Of a DNA stretch of 64,000 bases, positions 1 to 9,243 are shown piece after piece. The position numbers were made by a program, and so were the translations under genes. The stretch is from Kitasatospora acidiphila (GTDB lineage Bacteria; Actinomycetota; Actinomycetes; Streptomycetales; Streptomycetaceae), in contig NZ_VIGB01000003.1 of NCBI RefSeq assembly GCF_006636205.1, positions 6,698,501-6,762,500 on the forward strand, read 5' to 3'. Below the pieces are notes generated by a model. It did not search any database and was not told where the DNA came from. It saw only the letters and a program-made list of their open reading frames with translations. Every line of letters begins with the position of its first letter. The stretch's first letter is position 1.

Positions 1-262
1 GCACTCATCGATTGTGCAGGTGCTCAATCTATCTTCCAGTCGCAGCCTCAAACTTGAACCGGATGGCCCATCATATTCGTATCTGCGCCTGCCTGTTGTG
101 CCAATCAGTACGTTGACTATCGGCTTGGCCGCCTCGATCAGGCTGAAACCCCAGGATCCCGCGCCGCTCATGGCCGACCTGCATGGCCTGGATCCCGATG
201 AGCAGGTCACACACCGATAGGCACTGTGACCGGCACGACTGCGCTGGAGCTCACGAGACGCC
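1..262. other. Window-edge region without a supported gene
   Basis: No convincing gene is seen here. A 68-codon open frame exists but has no ribosome binding site, no family resemblance and atypical codon use. The stretch leads into the promoter of the ABC exporter. Confidence 0.5.
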
Positions 263-303
263 GTGTCAGTGGCCGTGTCAGGACGGTGTCAGACGGGTGA
301 CAG
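263..303 (+). promoter_or_regulatory. Four direct heptamer repeats, SARP-type operator
   Basis: GTGTCAG occurs at 263-269, 275-281 and 286-292, followed by GTGACAG at 297-303. The spacing is 12, 11 and 11 bp. Direct heptamers about one helical turn apart just upstream of the -10 are the known layout of SARP (BTAD) binding sites. A weak -10 candidate (GACAGT) lies at 314-319, which would place the transcript start almost on the ATG at 327. The large AfsR-like regulator at 2111-5279 is the obvious candidate to bind here. Binding is inference. Confidence 0.55.
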
Positions 304-326
304 GCCCGGCCTGGACAGTAGTGGGC

Positions 327-1265
327 ATGAAGAGTTCAGCGATCGCGGTTGCAGGACTGCGGAAGACACACGGGACCAAGGTCGTGCTCGACGGCATCGA
401 CTTCGAGGTTGCCGAGGGATCGGTCTTCTCCATGCTCGGCCCCAACGGGGCGGGCAAGACGACCACGGTGAACGTCCTGGCGACGTTGACGAAGGCCGAC
501 GCCGGCACGGTGCGCGTCGCCGGGCACGACGTGGTGACCGGGACCAAGCAGGTGCGCAAGGCCATCGGCGTGACCGGTCAGTTCGCCGCGGTGGACGAGC
601 TGCTGTCGGGCCGGGAGAACCTGCAGCTGATGGCGGAGCTGAAGCGCGTGCGCTCCGCCGACCGGGTGGTCACCCAACTGCTGGAGCGGTTCGAGCTGGT
701 GGAGTCGGCGCAGAAGATGGCGGCGACCTACTCCGGCGGCATGCGCCGGAAGCTGGACCTGGCGATGACGCTGGTCGGCAGTCCGCAGATCATCTTCCTG
801 GACGAGCCGACGACGGGCCTGGACCCGCGCAGCCGACGCACGATGTGGCAGATCGTCCGCGAGTTGGTGGCCGACGGCACCACCGTCTTCCTCACCACCC
901 AGTACCTCGAGGAAGCCGACCAGCTCGCCGACCGGATCGCGGTGCTCGACCAGGGCCACATCGTCGCCCAGGGCACACCGGAGGAGCTCAAGCGGCAGGT
1001 CCCCGGCGGCCATGTCCGGCTCCGCTTCACCGATCTGTTCGAACTCGACGTGGCGGCGCGGGCCTTGGCCGGAGCCACCCGGGACGACCAGGAGCTGACC
1101 CTGCGGGTGCCCAGCGACGGCGGGCCCAGGTCGCTGCGGGCCCTGCTGGACAGGCTCGACGAACACATGATCAACGCCGAGGAGTTCTCCGTGCACACGC
1201 CGGACCTCGACGACGTCTTCTTTGCGCTGACCGGTCAGACCACCACGGAGGCGAACGCACGATGA
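327..1265 (+). CDS. ABC exporter ATP-binding subunit, DrrA family
   Basis: ATPase subunit of an ABC-2 type exporter of the daunorubicin-resistance (DrrA) family, 312 residues. It powers efflux of a hydrophobic compound through the membrane partner encoded next. Walker A GPNGAGKTTT is near residues 38-47, the signature YSGGMRRK near 135, Walker B with LDEPTTGLDP near 156-166, and the C-terminal DUF4162-like tail ends in the usual DDVFFALTG. The ATG at 327 is chosen because the family begins just before the first beta strand; the frame opens upstream at 183 but that stretch is not protein-like. There is no good ribosome site, so the mRNA may be leaderless. The stop overlaps the next start (ATGA). 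Substrate unknown. Confidence 0.92.
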   Translation: MKSSAIAVAGLRKTHGTKVVLDGIDFEVAEGSVFSMLGPNGAGKTTTVNVLATLTKADAGTVRVAGHDVVTGTKQVRKAIGVTGQFAAVDELLSGRENLQLMAELKRVRSADRVVTQLLERFELVESAQKMAATYSGGMRRKLDLAMTLVGSPQIIFLDEPTTGLDPRSRRTMWQIVRELVADGTTVFLTTQYLEEADQLADRIAVLDQGHIVAQGTPEELKRQVPGGHVRLRFTDLFELDVAARALAGATRDDQELTLRVPSDGGPRSLRALLDRLDEHMINAEEFSVHTPDLDDVFFALTGQTTTEANAR

Positions 1266-2023
1266 GCACTCTCTCCACGTCGCTCGGCGACTCGGCGATC
1301 ATGATGCGCCGCAACTTCAAGCACACACTGCGGAATCCGGTCACCGTGTTCCAGGCGGTCCTGTTCCCGATCGTGATCATGCTGATGTTCGTCTACGTCT
1401 TCGGCGGTGCTTTCAGAGTCGAGGGCAGGTACATCGACTACGCGGTGCCGGGTCTGCTCGTGATGGCCATCAGCTACGGCCTCGGGCCGACCGCGGCGGC
1501 CGTGAACGGTGACATGACGAAGGGCATCATCAACCGCTTCAAGGCCATGGACGTCTCGCACGGTGCCGTGCTGGCCGGGCATGTCGTCTCCACGACGCTG
1601 CGCAGTCTGATCGCCGACGCGGCCATCGTCGGCGTCGGCTTCGCGATGGGGTTCCGCCCGCACGCGAGCTTCCTCCAGTGGCTCGCCGCGATCGGCATCC
1701 TGCTGCTGCTCGCCTTCGCGACCAGCTGGCTCACCGTCGCCATGGGGCTGGGCGCGAAGACCGTCGAATCGGCGGGCATGGCCACCGTGCCGCTGATCAT
1801 GCTGCCGTTCCTGAGCAGCGCTTTCGTCCCCGCCAGCTCGATGGGGCCCGGCATCCGGCAGTTCGCGGAGTACCAGCCGTTCACCCCGATCATCGAAACG
1901 CTGCGCGGACTGCTGGCCGGCCACCCGGCGACCGGCACCGCCCTGACCGCCGTCGCCTGGTGCGTCGGGCTCGCGATCGTCGGGTACGCGTGGGCGGTCT
2001 CGACCTTCAAGAAGCGGGCCTGA
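1262..2023 (+). CDS. ABC-2 type exporter permease, DrrB family
   Basis: Integral membrane subunit of the same exporter, 253 residues with about six predicted membrane helices and the ABC-2 transporter fold. The N-terminal NFKHTLRNPVTVFQAVLFP is the typical cytoplasmic coupling region of DrrB-like permeases. The gene begins on the ATGA overlap with the ATPase gene, so the two are translationally coupled. The stop codon is the first TGA of a 21-bp tandem repeat that runs into the convergent regulator gene. Drug or metabolite export is inferred from the family; no nearby biosynthetic cluster identifies the cargo. Confidence 0.9.
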   Translation: MSTLSTSLGDSAIMMRRNFKHTLRNPVTVFQAVLFPIVIMLMFVYVFGGAFRVEGRYIDYAVPGLLVMAISYGLGPTAAAVNGDMTKGIINRFKAMDVSHGAVLAGHVVSTTLRSLIADAAIVGVGFAMGFRPHASFLQWLAAIGILLLLAFATSWLTVAMGLGAKTVESAGMATVPLIMLPFLSSAFVPASSMGPGIRQFAEYQPFTPIIETLRGLLAGHPATGTALTAVAWCVGLAIVGYAWAVSTFKKRA

Positions 2024-2121
2024 GCGCTCAGGCAGCGAGTGTGATCACTCGACAAGAGTGCCTGACCGCTCAAGCAGCGAGCCTGACCGCTCAGGTAGCG
2101 AGCCTGACCCTCAACAAGAGA
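2018..2121 (+). repeat. 21-bp tandem repeat anchored on the permease stop codon
   Basis: Five units start at 2018, 2039, 2060, 2081 and 2102 with consensus GCCTGACCGCTCARGCAGCGA; the second is diverged and the last is 20 bp. Each carries TGA at the same place, the first being the real stop at 2021-2023. Because 21 is a multiple of three, the first five TGAs are in frame with the permease. The last unit overlaps the end of the convergent regulator gene. Confidence 0.85.
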
Positions 2122-5100
2122 GCGTGACCGCGACCAGCTCGGACCAGCTGGCCTGCTCCCCCTCCCGAGCCGCCTCGGCGAACTTCGCGTCGCCGAGGCG
2201 GCGTCGTGCGGTCTGCGTGACCCGGGCCACGTCCGGGTGGGAGCGGTCCGGCAGCCCGCGCACGCCGACGCTCGCCGCGAGCAGCCGCGCGGCCTGCGCG
2301 TACTGCTCGCAGCGCAGTGCCAGATCCGCCACCCCGACGAGCGCCTGCGCGATCATCGGCGCGTGCCCCGCCTCGGTCGCCGCCTCGCAGGCCGCCGCGC
2401 GGTGCGCCCGGACCTCGTCGAGGTCGTCGGTGAGGTAGCCGAGCAGGTCGTGCCGCATCGCGCGGACGTGCACCCCCTCCGCCTCGTCGCCCATCAGGCC
2501 CGTCGCGACCGCGAGTTGCCGGCGCGCCTCCCCGGCGTCGCCGCCCCAACGGGCGAGTTCCGCCTTCGCGAGGGCCAGTTCGGCCAGCGCGTCGGGCCAG
2601 GCGACCCGCTCCGCGTACCGCTGCGCCTCGGCGATGGCGGCCGCGCTGGCGTCCTCGTCGCCCAGCAGCCAGTACAGCTGGGCCTGCCGCGACCGCATCC
2701 GGATGAGGTCCTCGGTGGCACCGACCTCGGTGACGACCGCGACCGCCTGCTCGTAGTGCTCGCACGCCTCGGCCAACTCGCCGCGCACGGTGATCCGGTC
2801 CGCCAGTTCGGTCAGGGCGAACGAGATCCCGAACCGCTCGCCGATCGCCCGGAACTCGGCGAGCGCCGTCTCCAGGTACACGTCCGCGTCCCGCCCCTGC
2901 CGGCCGAGCACGATCCGCATCTTGCCCGTCTGCAGCCGGGCCAGTGCACGCACCCAGGGGTCCGCGTCGTCCAGCAGCTCTTCGAACGCGGACAGGACCG
3001 ACTCGGGTGCCTGCAGCATCCGCTCCAGCGGGACGACGAGCCGCAGCGCCGGGTGGTAGCCCTGACCGCTGAGGCTGAGCCGGTACGCCTGGTGGATCCA
3101 CTCCGCGACCTGGTGCTGATCACCCCGCCCGGAGCTCGCGAACATCACGATGAGGGCGTACACCGTGGCCCGGACCTGGTCGGTCACCTCGCCGGGCACC
3201 TCGGCGGCCGCGGTGAGCAGCTCCATGCCCTCGGCCCGGTGCCCGCCGAGCCACCAGTACCAGCCGGAGCCCGCCGCCAGCCGCATCGCCGCCTGCGCCT
3301 CACCCGCCGCGAGCGCGCCGCGCATGGCGGCCCCGATGTTGTCGTGCTCGGCCTCGAGCACGGCCAGCCACTCCAACTGCTCGGCGCGGCGAAGATGCGG
3401 CTCCGCGGTCTCGGCGAGCTCGGTGACGTAGGCGAGGTGCGCCCGGCGCGCCGACTCGGCTTCGCCTGCCTCCGCGAGCCGGTGCCCGGCGTACTCCTTG
3501 ATCGTGCCGAGCATCCGGTAGCGCGGCGCGGCGTGGTCCGCCGTGCGCAGCAGCGACTTCTCGGCCAGCGAGGTGAGCAGTTCGAGCACCTCCTCCGGCT
3601 CGACCCCGTCGCCTGCACAGACCCGCTCGGCAGCCTCCAGGCTCGCCCCGCCCGCGAACACCGAGAGCCTGCGCAGCACCGCCCGCTCGGCGTCGGTGAG
3701 CAGCTCCCAGCTCCAGTCGACCACCGCGCGCAGCGTCTTGTGCCGGGGCAGCGCCGTCCGGCTGCCGCTGGTCAGCAGGCGGAACCGGTCGTCCAGCCGG
3801 TTGGCGAGCTGCTCGATGGACATGGTGCGCAGCCTGGCCGCGGCCAGTTCGATCGCCAGCGGCATCCCGTCCAGCGCGCGGCAGACGCGCACCATGGTCG
3901 CCAAGGTGTGGGCGTCGGCGGGCGCGTGGGCGTCGACCGCGAGATCCTTGCGCACCGCGCCCGCCCGGTCCCGCAGCAACCGGACGGCCGGGGAGGACTC
4001 CATCGCGGCGGCGTCGGCGTACGCGTCCGGCAGGGCCAGCGGCTCGACCGGCCACAGCGCCTCGCCGGTGATGCCGAGCGGCTCCCGGCTCGTCGCCAGG
4101 ATCCGCAGCCGCCGGCACTCCCCGAGCACCCGGTGCGCGAACACCGCCGCGGACTCGATCACATGCTCGCAGTTGTCCAGGATCAGCAGCGCCTCCCGCT
4201 CGCGGACCGCGGCGATGAGACGGTCCGTCAACTCCGCGTTCGAGGCGCCGCCGAGCAGGGCGTCCCGCAGGCCGAGCCCGGCGAGCGCCGGCTGCGCCAC
4301 GTCGCTGTCCGCGCCGATGGCGGCGAGCTCCACCAGCCAGGCCCCGTCCGGCAGGTCGCCGGCGCCGAGCAGCGTCCGCGCGGTCTCCGTGGCCAGCCTG
4401 GTCTTTCCCGAGCCGCCCGGCCCGACCAGGGTGGTGAGCCGGTGCTCGGCGATCAGCTCGCGGACGGCGGCGACATCGGCGTCCTTGCCGACGAAGGTGG
4501 TCAACTCGGCGCGCAGGTTGGTCCTGGGCTCTCCTCGCGGGGCCGCTCCAACTCGCCGCGCAGCAGGGCGACATGCAGCGCGGCCAGCTCCGGTGAGGGG
4601 TCGGCGCCCAGCTCGTCGGCCAGCACCTCCCGGGTGCGCTGGTACACCTGCAGCGCCTCGCTGTCCCGCCCGGCCGCGACCAGGGCGCGCATCAGCGCGG
4701 CGACGAGCCGCTCGCGCACCGGGTAGGCGGCCACCAGGTCGGTCAACTCCGTGACCAGGGCCGCACCGTGCCCGAGGGCGACCTCCGCGTCGAACCGCTC
4801 CTCCCGGGCGGTCAGGCGCAACCCCTCCAGCCGGACCACCGCCGCGTCGAACGCCTCGCTCTCCTGCAGACCGACATCCTGCATGGCCGCGCCGCGCCAC
4901 AGTTCGAGCGCCTCGCGCAGCAGCCCCACCCGCCCGGAAACGTCCTCGGCGCGGGCCTGGCCGGCTATGACCAGCCGTTCGAACCGCACGGCGTCGACGG
5001 CCTCCGGCGCCACCGCCAACCGGTAGCCGTCCGGCTGCCCTCGATCACCCCGTCCGGCAGCACCTTCCGCAACCGGGAAACCAAGCGCTGCAGCGCGTTC

Positions 5101-5279
5101 GTCGCATCGGCGGGCGGCTGCTCCCCCCAGATCCAGTCGACGAGCGACGCCTTCGTCACCACCTGCCCCGCCCTGAGCGCCAGCGCCACCAGCAGCCCGC
5201 GCAACCGCGCGCCCGGCACGTCGGACAGCCCCCCGTCGTCCGTGCGAATCTCCAATGGCCCCAGCATCTTGATCTGCAC
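2111..5279 (-). CDS. AfsR/SARP-family regulator (BTAD, NB-ARC, TPR), frame broken twice
   Basis: Large transcriptional activator of about 1050 residues. The order is an OmpR-type winged helix (starts MQIKMLGPLEIRTDD), a BTAD domain, an NTPase module with Walker A GPGGSGKTR and Walker B LLILDNCEHV, then a helical TPR-like C-terminal half. Three reading frames must be joined: one base is missing near 5036-5040 (between PDGVIEG and PDGYRLAV), and a second break lies near 4526-4535 (before RTNLRAELTTFVGKD). Each side matches the family, so sequence error is more likely than decay. The gene converges on the DrrAB operon, whose promoter holds SARP-like repeats, so it is the likely activator. Confidence 0.8.
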
Positions 5280-5291
5280 CCGCCGATTCTG

Positions 5292-5792
5292 TCACGCCGC
5301 GCCCGCCAGGCACCCAGCCGGTAACGGGCTCATCGCCGCACAGCACGACCGATCAGCGTCCCGATGTGCCCCGGGGTGGGAGCGTGGACCACGCGCACGT
5401 CCACGCGGACGAAGCCAGCCTCGGTCAAGTACCGCGCCCAGTCCTGTGGTTCGTAGCTGTAGCGGTAGGAGCTCGCAGAGGGCGAAGTAGACGGGGGTGT
5501 CGAGGATGACCTGGTGCACGCCGATGTCCACGACCTTGCCCACGCCAAGGTGGACATCGGGGTGTTCCATGGACGCGATCACGTACATCACGGCGTTGCC
5601 GAGGATCCGCTCGGCGAGGTCCCGGACCATGACCTCGTCGCGGAGCAGCAGTGCGACCTCGCGGTCCCAGATGGTCATACCGGAGTCGAGGACGTTGACG
5701 CTCAGGTGCTGGATGCGGGGCTGCACGGCGTTCAGCAACTCGCGGGGGTCCCGGGTTCGCGTGGTGCCGGGGCTCTGCAGGGTGACGGTCAC
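5292..5792 (-). pseudogene. Chimeric remnant: glycine-rich-domain-like N-terminus, methyltransferase C-terminus
   Basis: The first ~110 residues (MTVTLQSPG... to YFALCELL) resemble the N-terminal part of actinobacterial glycine-rich domain-containing proteins, with a helical DEVMVRDLAERILG-like stretch and VVDIGVHQVILDTP. After about 5455 that frame becomes nonsense. Another frame, ending at 5330, encodes EPQDWARYLTEAGFVRVDV and GHIGTLIGRA, the typical C-terminus of an actinobacterial SAM-dependent methyltransferase. So two unrelated gene ends meet here, and neither is complete. The family calls are from pattern memory and moderately uncertain. The remnant follows the SARP gene start by about a dozen bases. 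Confidence 0.45.
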
Positions 5793-5920
5793 GATGGTGC
5801 TCCTCTGTGAGCGTGGGAGTGGTGTGTTTGGTGTTGCTGGCTCTGACCGTCGGCTGGGCGGCCTGTGGCCAGGGACAATCCGTCACGGAACCGGACGGAG
5901 GCGAGGGGGCGTCAGGCGGT

Positions 5921-6397
5921 CTACGCCTGCGCCTTGGTGGTTACGCGGAGGTCGGCGTGGACGACCTTGCCGAACGGCAGCAGCTCCGCGCCCCAGCGGC
6001 CGCGGGTGAGGTGGTTGACCAGGGCAAGCCCGCGGCCGCCTTCGGCGTCGTCGCAGCGGTCCTGGACGAGGACGGGCATCGCGCGAGAACCGTCGCGGAC
6101 CGAGATCCGGACGCCGGCCTCGGTGGTGCGGTGGATGGCGACGGTCATGTGCTGCCGACAACCGGTCTTCACCGCGTTGCCCACCAGCTCGCTGACGATC
6201 AGCTCGGCCGCCTCAACCAGGTCCGGCAAACCCCAGCCGCGCAGGGCGGATCGGATGAGCTGCCGTGCGGCGCGGGCGGACTGCGGTTCGTAGGGGAGGT
6301 GAACGCGAAGGTGGTCCGCAGGCAGCGCTGCTGTCAGAGGCGCGGTAGCTTCCGGGGCGCTCGTGGCTCGGGTGAGCATCCCAGACTGCCCGGTCAT
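5921..6397 (-). CDS. Anti-sigma-like ATP-binding protein (HATPase_c_2)
   Basis: Single-domain GHKL-fold protein of 158 residues, like the many RsbW/SpoIIAB-related Streptomyces proteins that bind ATP and may act as serine kinases on anti-sigma antagonists. The N box is seen in AAELIVSELVGNAVKTG and the G1 box in DAEGGRGLALVNHL. The start at 6397 has a GGGAG ribosome site; an in-frame ATG lies at 6379. The open frame runs upstream to 6883, but that part overlaps a gene remnant on the other strand and is not protein-like. Its partner is unknown. Confidence 0.8.
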   Translation of the reverse strand: MTGQSGMLTRATSAPEATAPLTAALPADHLRVHLPYEPQSARAARQLIRSALRGWGLPDLVEAAELIVSELVGNAVKTGCRQHMTVAIHRTTEAGVRISVRDGSRAMPVLVQDRCDDAEGGRGLALVNHLTRGRWGAELLPFGKVVHADLRVTTKAQA

Positions 6398-6484
6398 CCG
6401 TCGCTCCCGTACCGGGCCTTCAGCGGCGCCAAGCAGCTCGGGAAAAGGAAATTGTGAGGGCCCCTCAGGGGCGCCGGGCCGTTC

Positions 6485-7035
6485 ATGGACCAGGGATGCG
6501 GCGGGCGGGTGGAATCGGCACTGCTCACCAGGGACTCCGGAGGACGGGATGAGTTGGGCTTGGCGACGGATCGCCTTGGAAGGCCGCATTGGAGGCCCGG
6601 GGCTGTGCTCGATGCGGACGCGTGCACAAGGGCACTCGACCAGGCCGAGCGCGTTCACGACCTGGGTGGCGAGGTCCACAACGGTGGGTGGCTGCGCTTC
6701 GACGGCTCCCGGCTGGCTGAACAGCGGGGGTTGTGCCATCTCGCCCTTGGGCAGATCGACTCGGCGGAGCAGTACCTGTCGATGGCCGTCCGCCAGGGTC
6801 TGTCGGCCCGGCGGCAGGGTGCGGTGCTCGCGGATCCGGCGGAGCTGGGAGCCCGTCACGGCGACGCGGACCGGGTGGTGCACTACTGCTCAGCCGCGCT
6901 CGTTTTGGCGGAGCGAACCGGCTCCGGCTATATCGCGCGCAGACTGGATGGGCTGCGGGTCCCCTTGCGCCGCTTATGTCCGACCCGCGAATCTCGAATC
7001 TCAGCGAGCAGATCACCTATCGAGGAGCGTCATGA
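6485..7035 (+). pseudogene. C-terminal remnant of an XRE-type regulator, frame broken
   Basis: The middle of this stretch encodes GWLRFDGSRLAEQRGLCHLA, then LSARRQGAVLADPAELGARHGD and LAERTGSGYIARRLDGL. This is the C-terminal TPR-like part typical of long Streptomyces helix-turn-helix regulators. The DNA-binding half is missing. Near 6970 the frame must shift to reach a family-like ending (LMSDPRISNLSEQI). That ending stops on the TGA overlapping the ATG at 7032 of the next gene, as is common when such regulators precede small partner genes. The organisation suggests truncation of a former two-gene unit. Confidence 0.6.
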
Positions 7036-7403
7036 CTGACACGACTGCGCTGGAGCCCGGCGAGTTCTTCCGTGAGGCGTGGGTGGCTGGAGTGAAGAAG
7101 TACTTCCCTGGTGAGCCGAAGGCCGGTTACGTCGCACCGTGGGCCCAGACTCCGGAGTGGGAGCGGCAGGCTGCGGCAGCGGTGTACCGGCAGGTGGCCG
7201 AGTTCGTCCGTGTCTCGGGCGGCAGCACCGCCAAGCTGTCCCGCGAGCAGAAGGGGCGTTTCGTCGCGCTGTGCTGGATCGCCCAGATCTTCAAGCACTT
7301 TGACAGCCCGAAGCCGGGCTATGTCGCCGACTGGGACGAACTGCCGCAGTGGCAGCGGGAGACGGACAGCGACATCTTCGAGCGGATCGAGCAGGTCATC
7401 TGA
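7032..7403 (+). CDS. Small conserved protein with an internal duplication
   Basis: Hypothetical cytoplasmic protein of 123 residues. Two halves share the same pattern: GYVAPWAQTPEWERQAAAAV in the first and GYVADWDELPQWQRETDSDI in the second, each preceded by a PK motif and followed by a helix rich in acidic and hydrophobic residues. This looks like an ancient tandem duplication of a roughly 35-residue unit, loosely like the tryptophan-rich repeat of RyR-type domains, a similarity I would not press. The start overlaps the stop of the upstream regulator remnant (ATGA) and has GAGGAG upstream. No function is assigned. Confidence 0.7.
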   Translation: MTDTTALEPGEFFREAWVAGVKKYFPGEPKAGYVAPWAQTPEWERQAAAAVYRQVAEFVRVSGGSTAKLSREQKGRFVALCWIAQIFKHFDSPKPGYVADWDELPQWQRETDSDIFERIEQVI

Positions 7404-7638
7404 GTGCCGGGCCAGCTGTGCTGCATCGTGGATCCGGAAGTCGGCCTGACCGACGTTGACTATCTGGCCCTCGCATCCTGGCCGGGGCAGCGCTGATCGT
7501 CAGAGCAATGTGGGTGGGCGGAGTTTGCCGCGGCTGATGGCCGGTCAGAACGTTTTTGTTCGGCGGATAGGGCACGGGGGAGCCCTTCACGTCACCCCCT
7601 CCGGCCCTCCTCTCCATCCTCACGAAGGGGAACTCCTG

Positions 7639-8499
7639 ATGGGTATCTTCGGGCAGGACTGGGCGTCGTACCAGTCGGCCGCACCAGGCACCAACGGGCT
7701 CAGCTTCGCGTTCATCAAGGTCACCGAGGGCCTCACGTACACCAACCCGGAGTGGGCCAGTCAGCGGGACGCGGCGCGCAACGCGGGTCTGGTGGTCGGC
7801 TACTACCACTACCCGGACATGCGGAACTCGGCGCAGAGCGAGGCGGATCACTTCCTCTCGATCGCGCAGCCGGCGGTCGGTGAGCTGCTCTGCCTGGACT
7901 GGGAGGGCTACGACTCCGCCAACTCGGGTGTCTCGCACGGGAACCAGCTGGCGTACAAGGAGGCCTTCCTGCGGCACCTGAAGGCGTCGGCGCCGCAGCG
8001 GCCGGTCGGCATGTACTGCAACGCCGACTACTGGAACAACGTCGACACCACCGGCTACTACCAGGACTACCTGTGGATCGCCACCGAAGGCCGGCCGGCC
8101 GGCCAGCCCGGGGTCGGCGCCAACTGGCTGTTCCACCAGTACAACAGCGCCAGCGGTGTCGACCAGGACTTCTGCCACCTCGGCAGCACCGCAGAACTGC
8201 GCTCCTGGGCCTCATCGTTCGCGCCCACGCCCACGCCCGCCGGGCACCAGCCGTGGCCCGGCTACGACTTCAAACTCCAGTCGAACGAGATGCACGACGG
8301 CAACATCTACAACTGGCAGCAGCAGATGGCCCGCCGCGGCTGGCAGATCACCGCAGACGGCTGGTACGGCCCCGCGTCCGCGAGCATCTGCCGGCAGTTC
8401 CAGCAGGACAGCACCGACCACGGCTGGCCGCTGGCGGTGGACGGCATCGTCGGGGCGCACACCTGGGACGCCGCCTGGGAGCGGCCCATCAGCCACTGA
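7639..8499 (+). CDS. GH25 lysozyme with C-terminal peptidoglycan-binding domain, no signal peptide
   Basis: Muramidase of glycoside hydrolase family 25, 286 residues, cleaving the N-acetylmuramic acid to N-acetylglucosamine bond in peptidoglycan. The catalytic acids are visible: Asp7 (GQDWASYQ), and Asp87 and Glu89 (CLDWEGYD). The fold runs to about residue 195, followed by a proline-rich linker and a PG_binding_1-type domain (GWQITADGWYGPASASICRQF). The protein begins directly with the first beta strand and lacks a secretion signal. The ATG at 7639 has a GAAGGGG site, and no signal-like sequence is in frame upstream. This is unusual for a host autolysin and typical of phage endolysins; no holin gene is seen nearby. 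Confidence 0.88.
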   Translation: MGIFGQDWASYQSAAPGTNGLSFAFIKVTEGLTYTNPEWASQRDAARNAGLVVGYYHYPDMRNSAQSEADHFLSIAQPAVGELLCLDWEGYDSANSGVSHGNQLAYKEAFLRHLKASAPQRPVGMYCNADYWNNVDTTGYYQDYLWIATEGRPAGQPGVGANWLFHQYNSASGVDQDFCHLGSTAELRSWASSFAPTPTPAGHQPWPGYDFKLQSNEMHDGNIYNWQQQMARRGWQITADGWYGPASASICRQFQQDSTDHGWPLAVDGIVGAHTWDAAWERPISH

Positions 8500-8541
8500 T
8501 CGGAGGGCGGCCGTGGCGGGCGGGTGATCTGGCGCTTGGCG

Positions 8542-9216
8542 CTATGGCCGGTCGGCGTACCAGTCGACGCGGGTCCGGGGGGTGACCGGCAGGGCCTCGA
8601 GTTCGTCGTCGCCCAGGAGCCGCTCAGCGGTCTCCGCAGAGCAGCCGACATAGGTGGACAGCAGGTCGTAGTCGCTGGTGACCACCCAGCTCCGGTCCTG
8701 CGGCCACCAGAACTCCGGCCCGCTGGTCCCCACCGCGTCCGCCACCGCCGCCCGCACGGTCTCCAGGTCGGCCAAGGTGGCACGGCGAACGAGCGGCTCC
8801 TCCTCGCCCCAGCAGAGGGCCGCGAGGTCGTAGGCGAAGAAGACGGCCTGGTCGCCGGTCACCCCGGCGAGGCAGCGTGACAGCGCCCGCCGACTGCGGT
8901 CATCGAGGGCGCCCTCCTCGGTCTGCCACAGCGGGCCGTCACCGTCGCGGTCCTCGGCACGCAGCGACAGGTGGGACAGCTCGGCGTGGAAGGGGACGGC
9001 CGTGTCGTCGGCCCACGCCTGCCAGGTGCGACTACGGCCGGACCCGTCCGAGGCCTCGAAACGGTGGAAGATCCGCACGTACGCCTCGAAGCCGCTCGGC
9101 ACGAGCTCGGCCACCACATGGCCGGGCCCGGTGCCGGACTGTCCCAGCCGATCCTGGAGCCACGCCAACTCCGTCCCGTCGTAGGTCCATTCGCGGGTCT
9201 TCGGCACGGCGCCCAT
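8542..9216 (-). CDS. Hypothetical protein, 224 residues
   Basis: Soluble acidic protein without signal peptide or membrane segments, starting MGAVPKTREWTYDGTELAWL. It has a mixed alpha/beta composition and a tryptophan-rich C-terminus (GPEFWWPQDRSWVVTSDYDLL). It looks like a conserved actinobacterial hypothetical protein, but I do not recognise a named domain. It lies 27 bp after the end of the agmatine deiminase gene on the same strand and could be the last member of that transcript. Function unknown. Confidence 0.6.
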   Translation of the reverse strand: MGAVPKTREWTYDGTELAWLQDRLGQSGTGPGHVVAELVPSGFEAYVRIFHRFEASDGSGRSRTWQAWADDTAVPFHAELSHLSLRAEDRDGDGPLWQTEEGALDDRSRRALSRCLAGVTGDQAVFFAYDLAALCWGEEEPLVRRATLADLETVRAAVADAVGTSGPEFWWPQDRSWVVTSDYDLLSTYVGCSAETAERLLGDDELEALPVTPRTRVDWYADRP

Positions 9217-9243
9217 TCTGTCGGATCCTGCGGGAGCTGAAGC

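Noticed and set aside
14..220. 68-codon open frame at the window start
   Set aside because: No ribosome site, unusual codon use and no recognisable sequence.
6398..6883. N-terminal extension of the ATP-binding protein at 5921-6397
   Set aside because: The upstream 160 codons are low-complexity and oppose a recognisable regulator remnant; a good ribosome site supports 6397.
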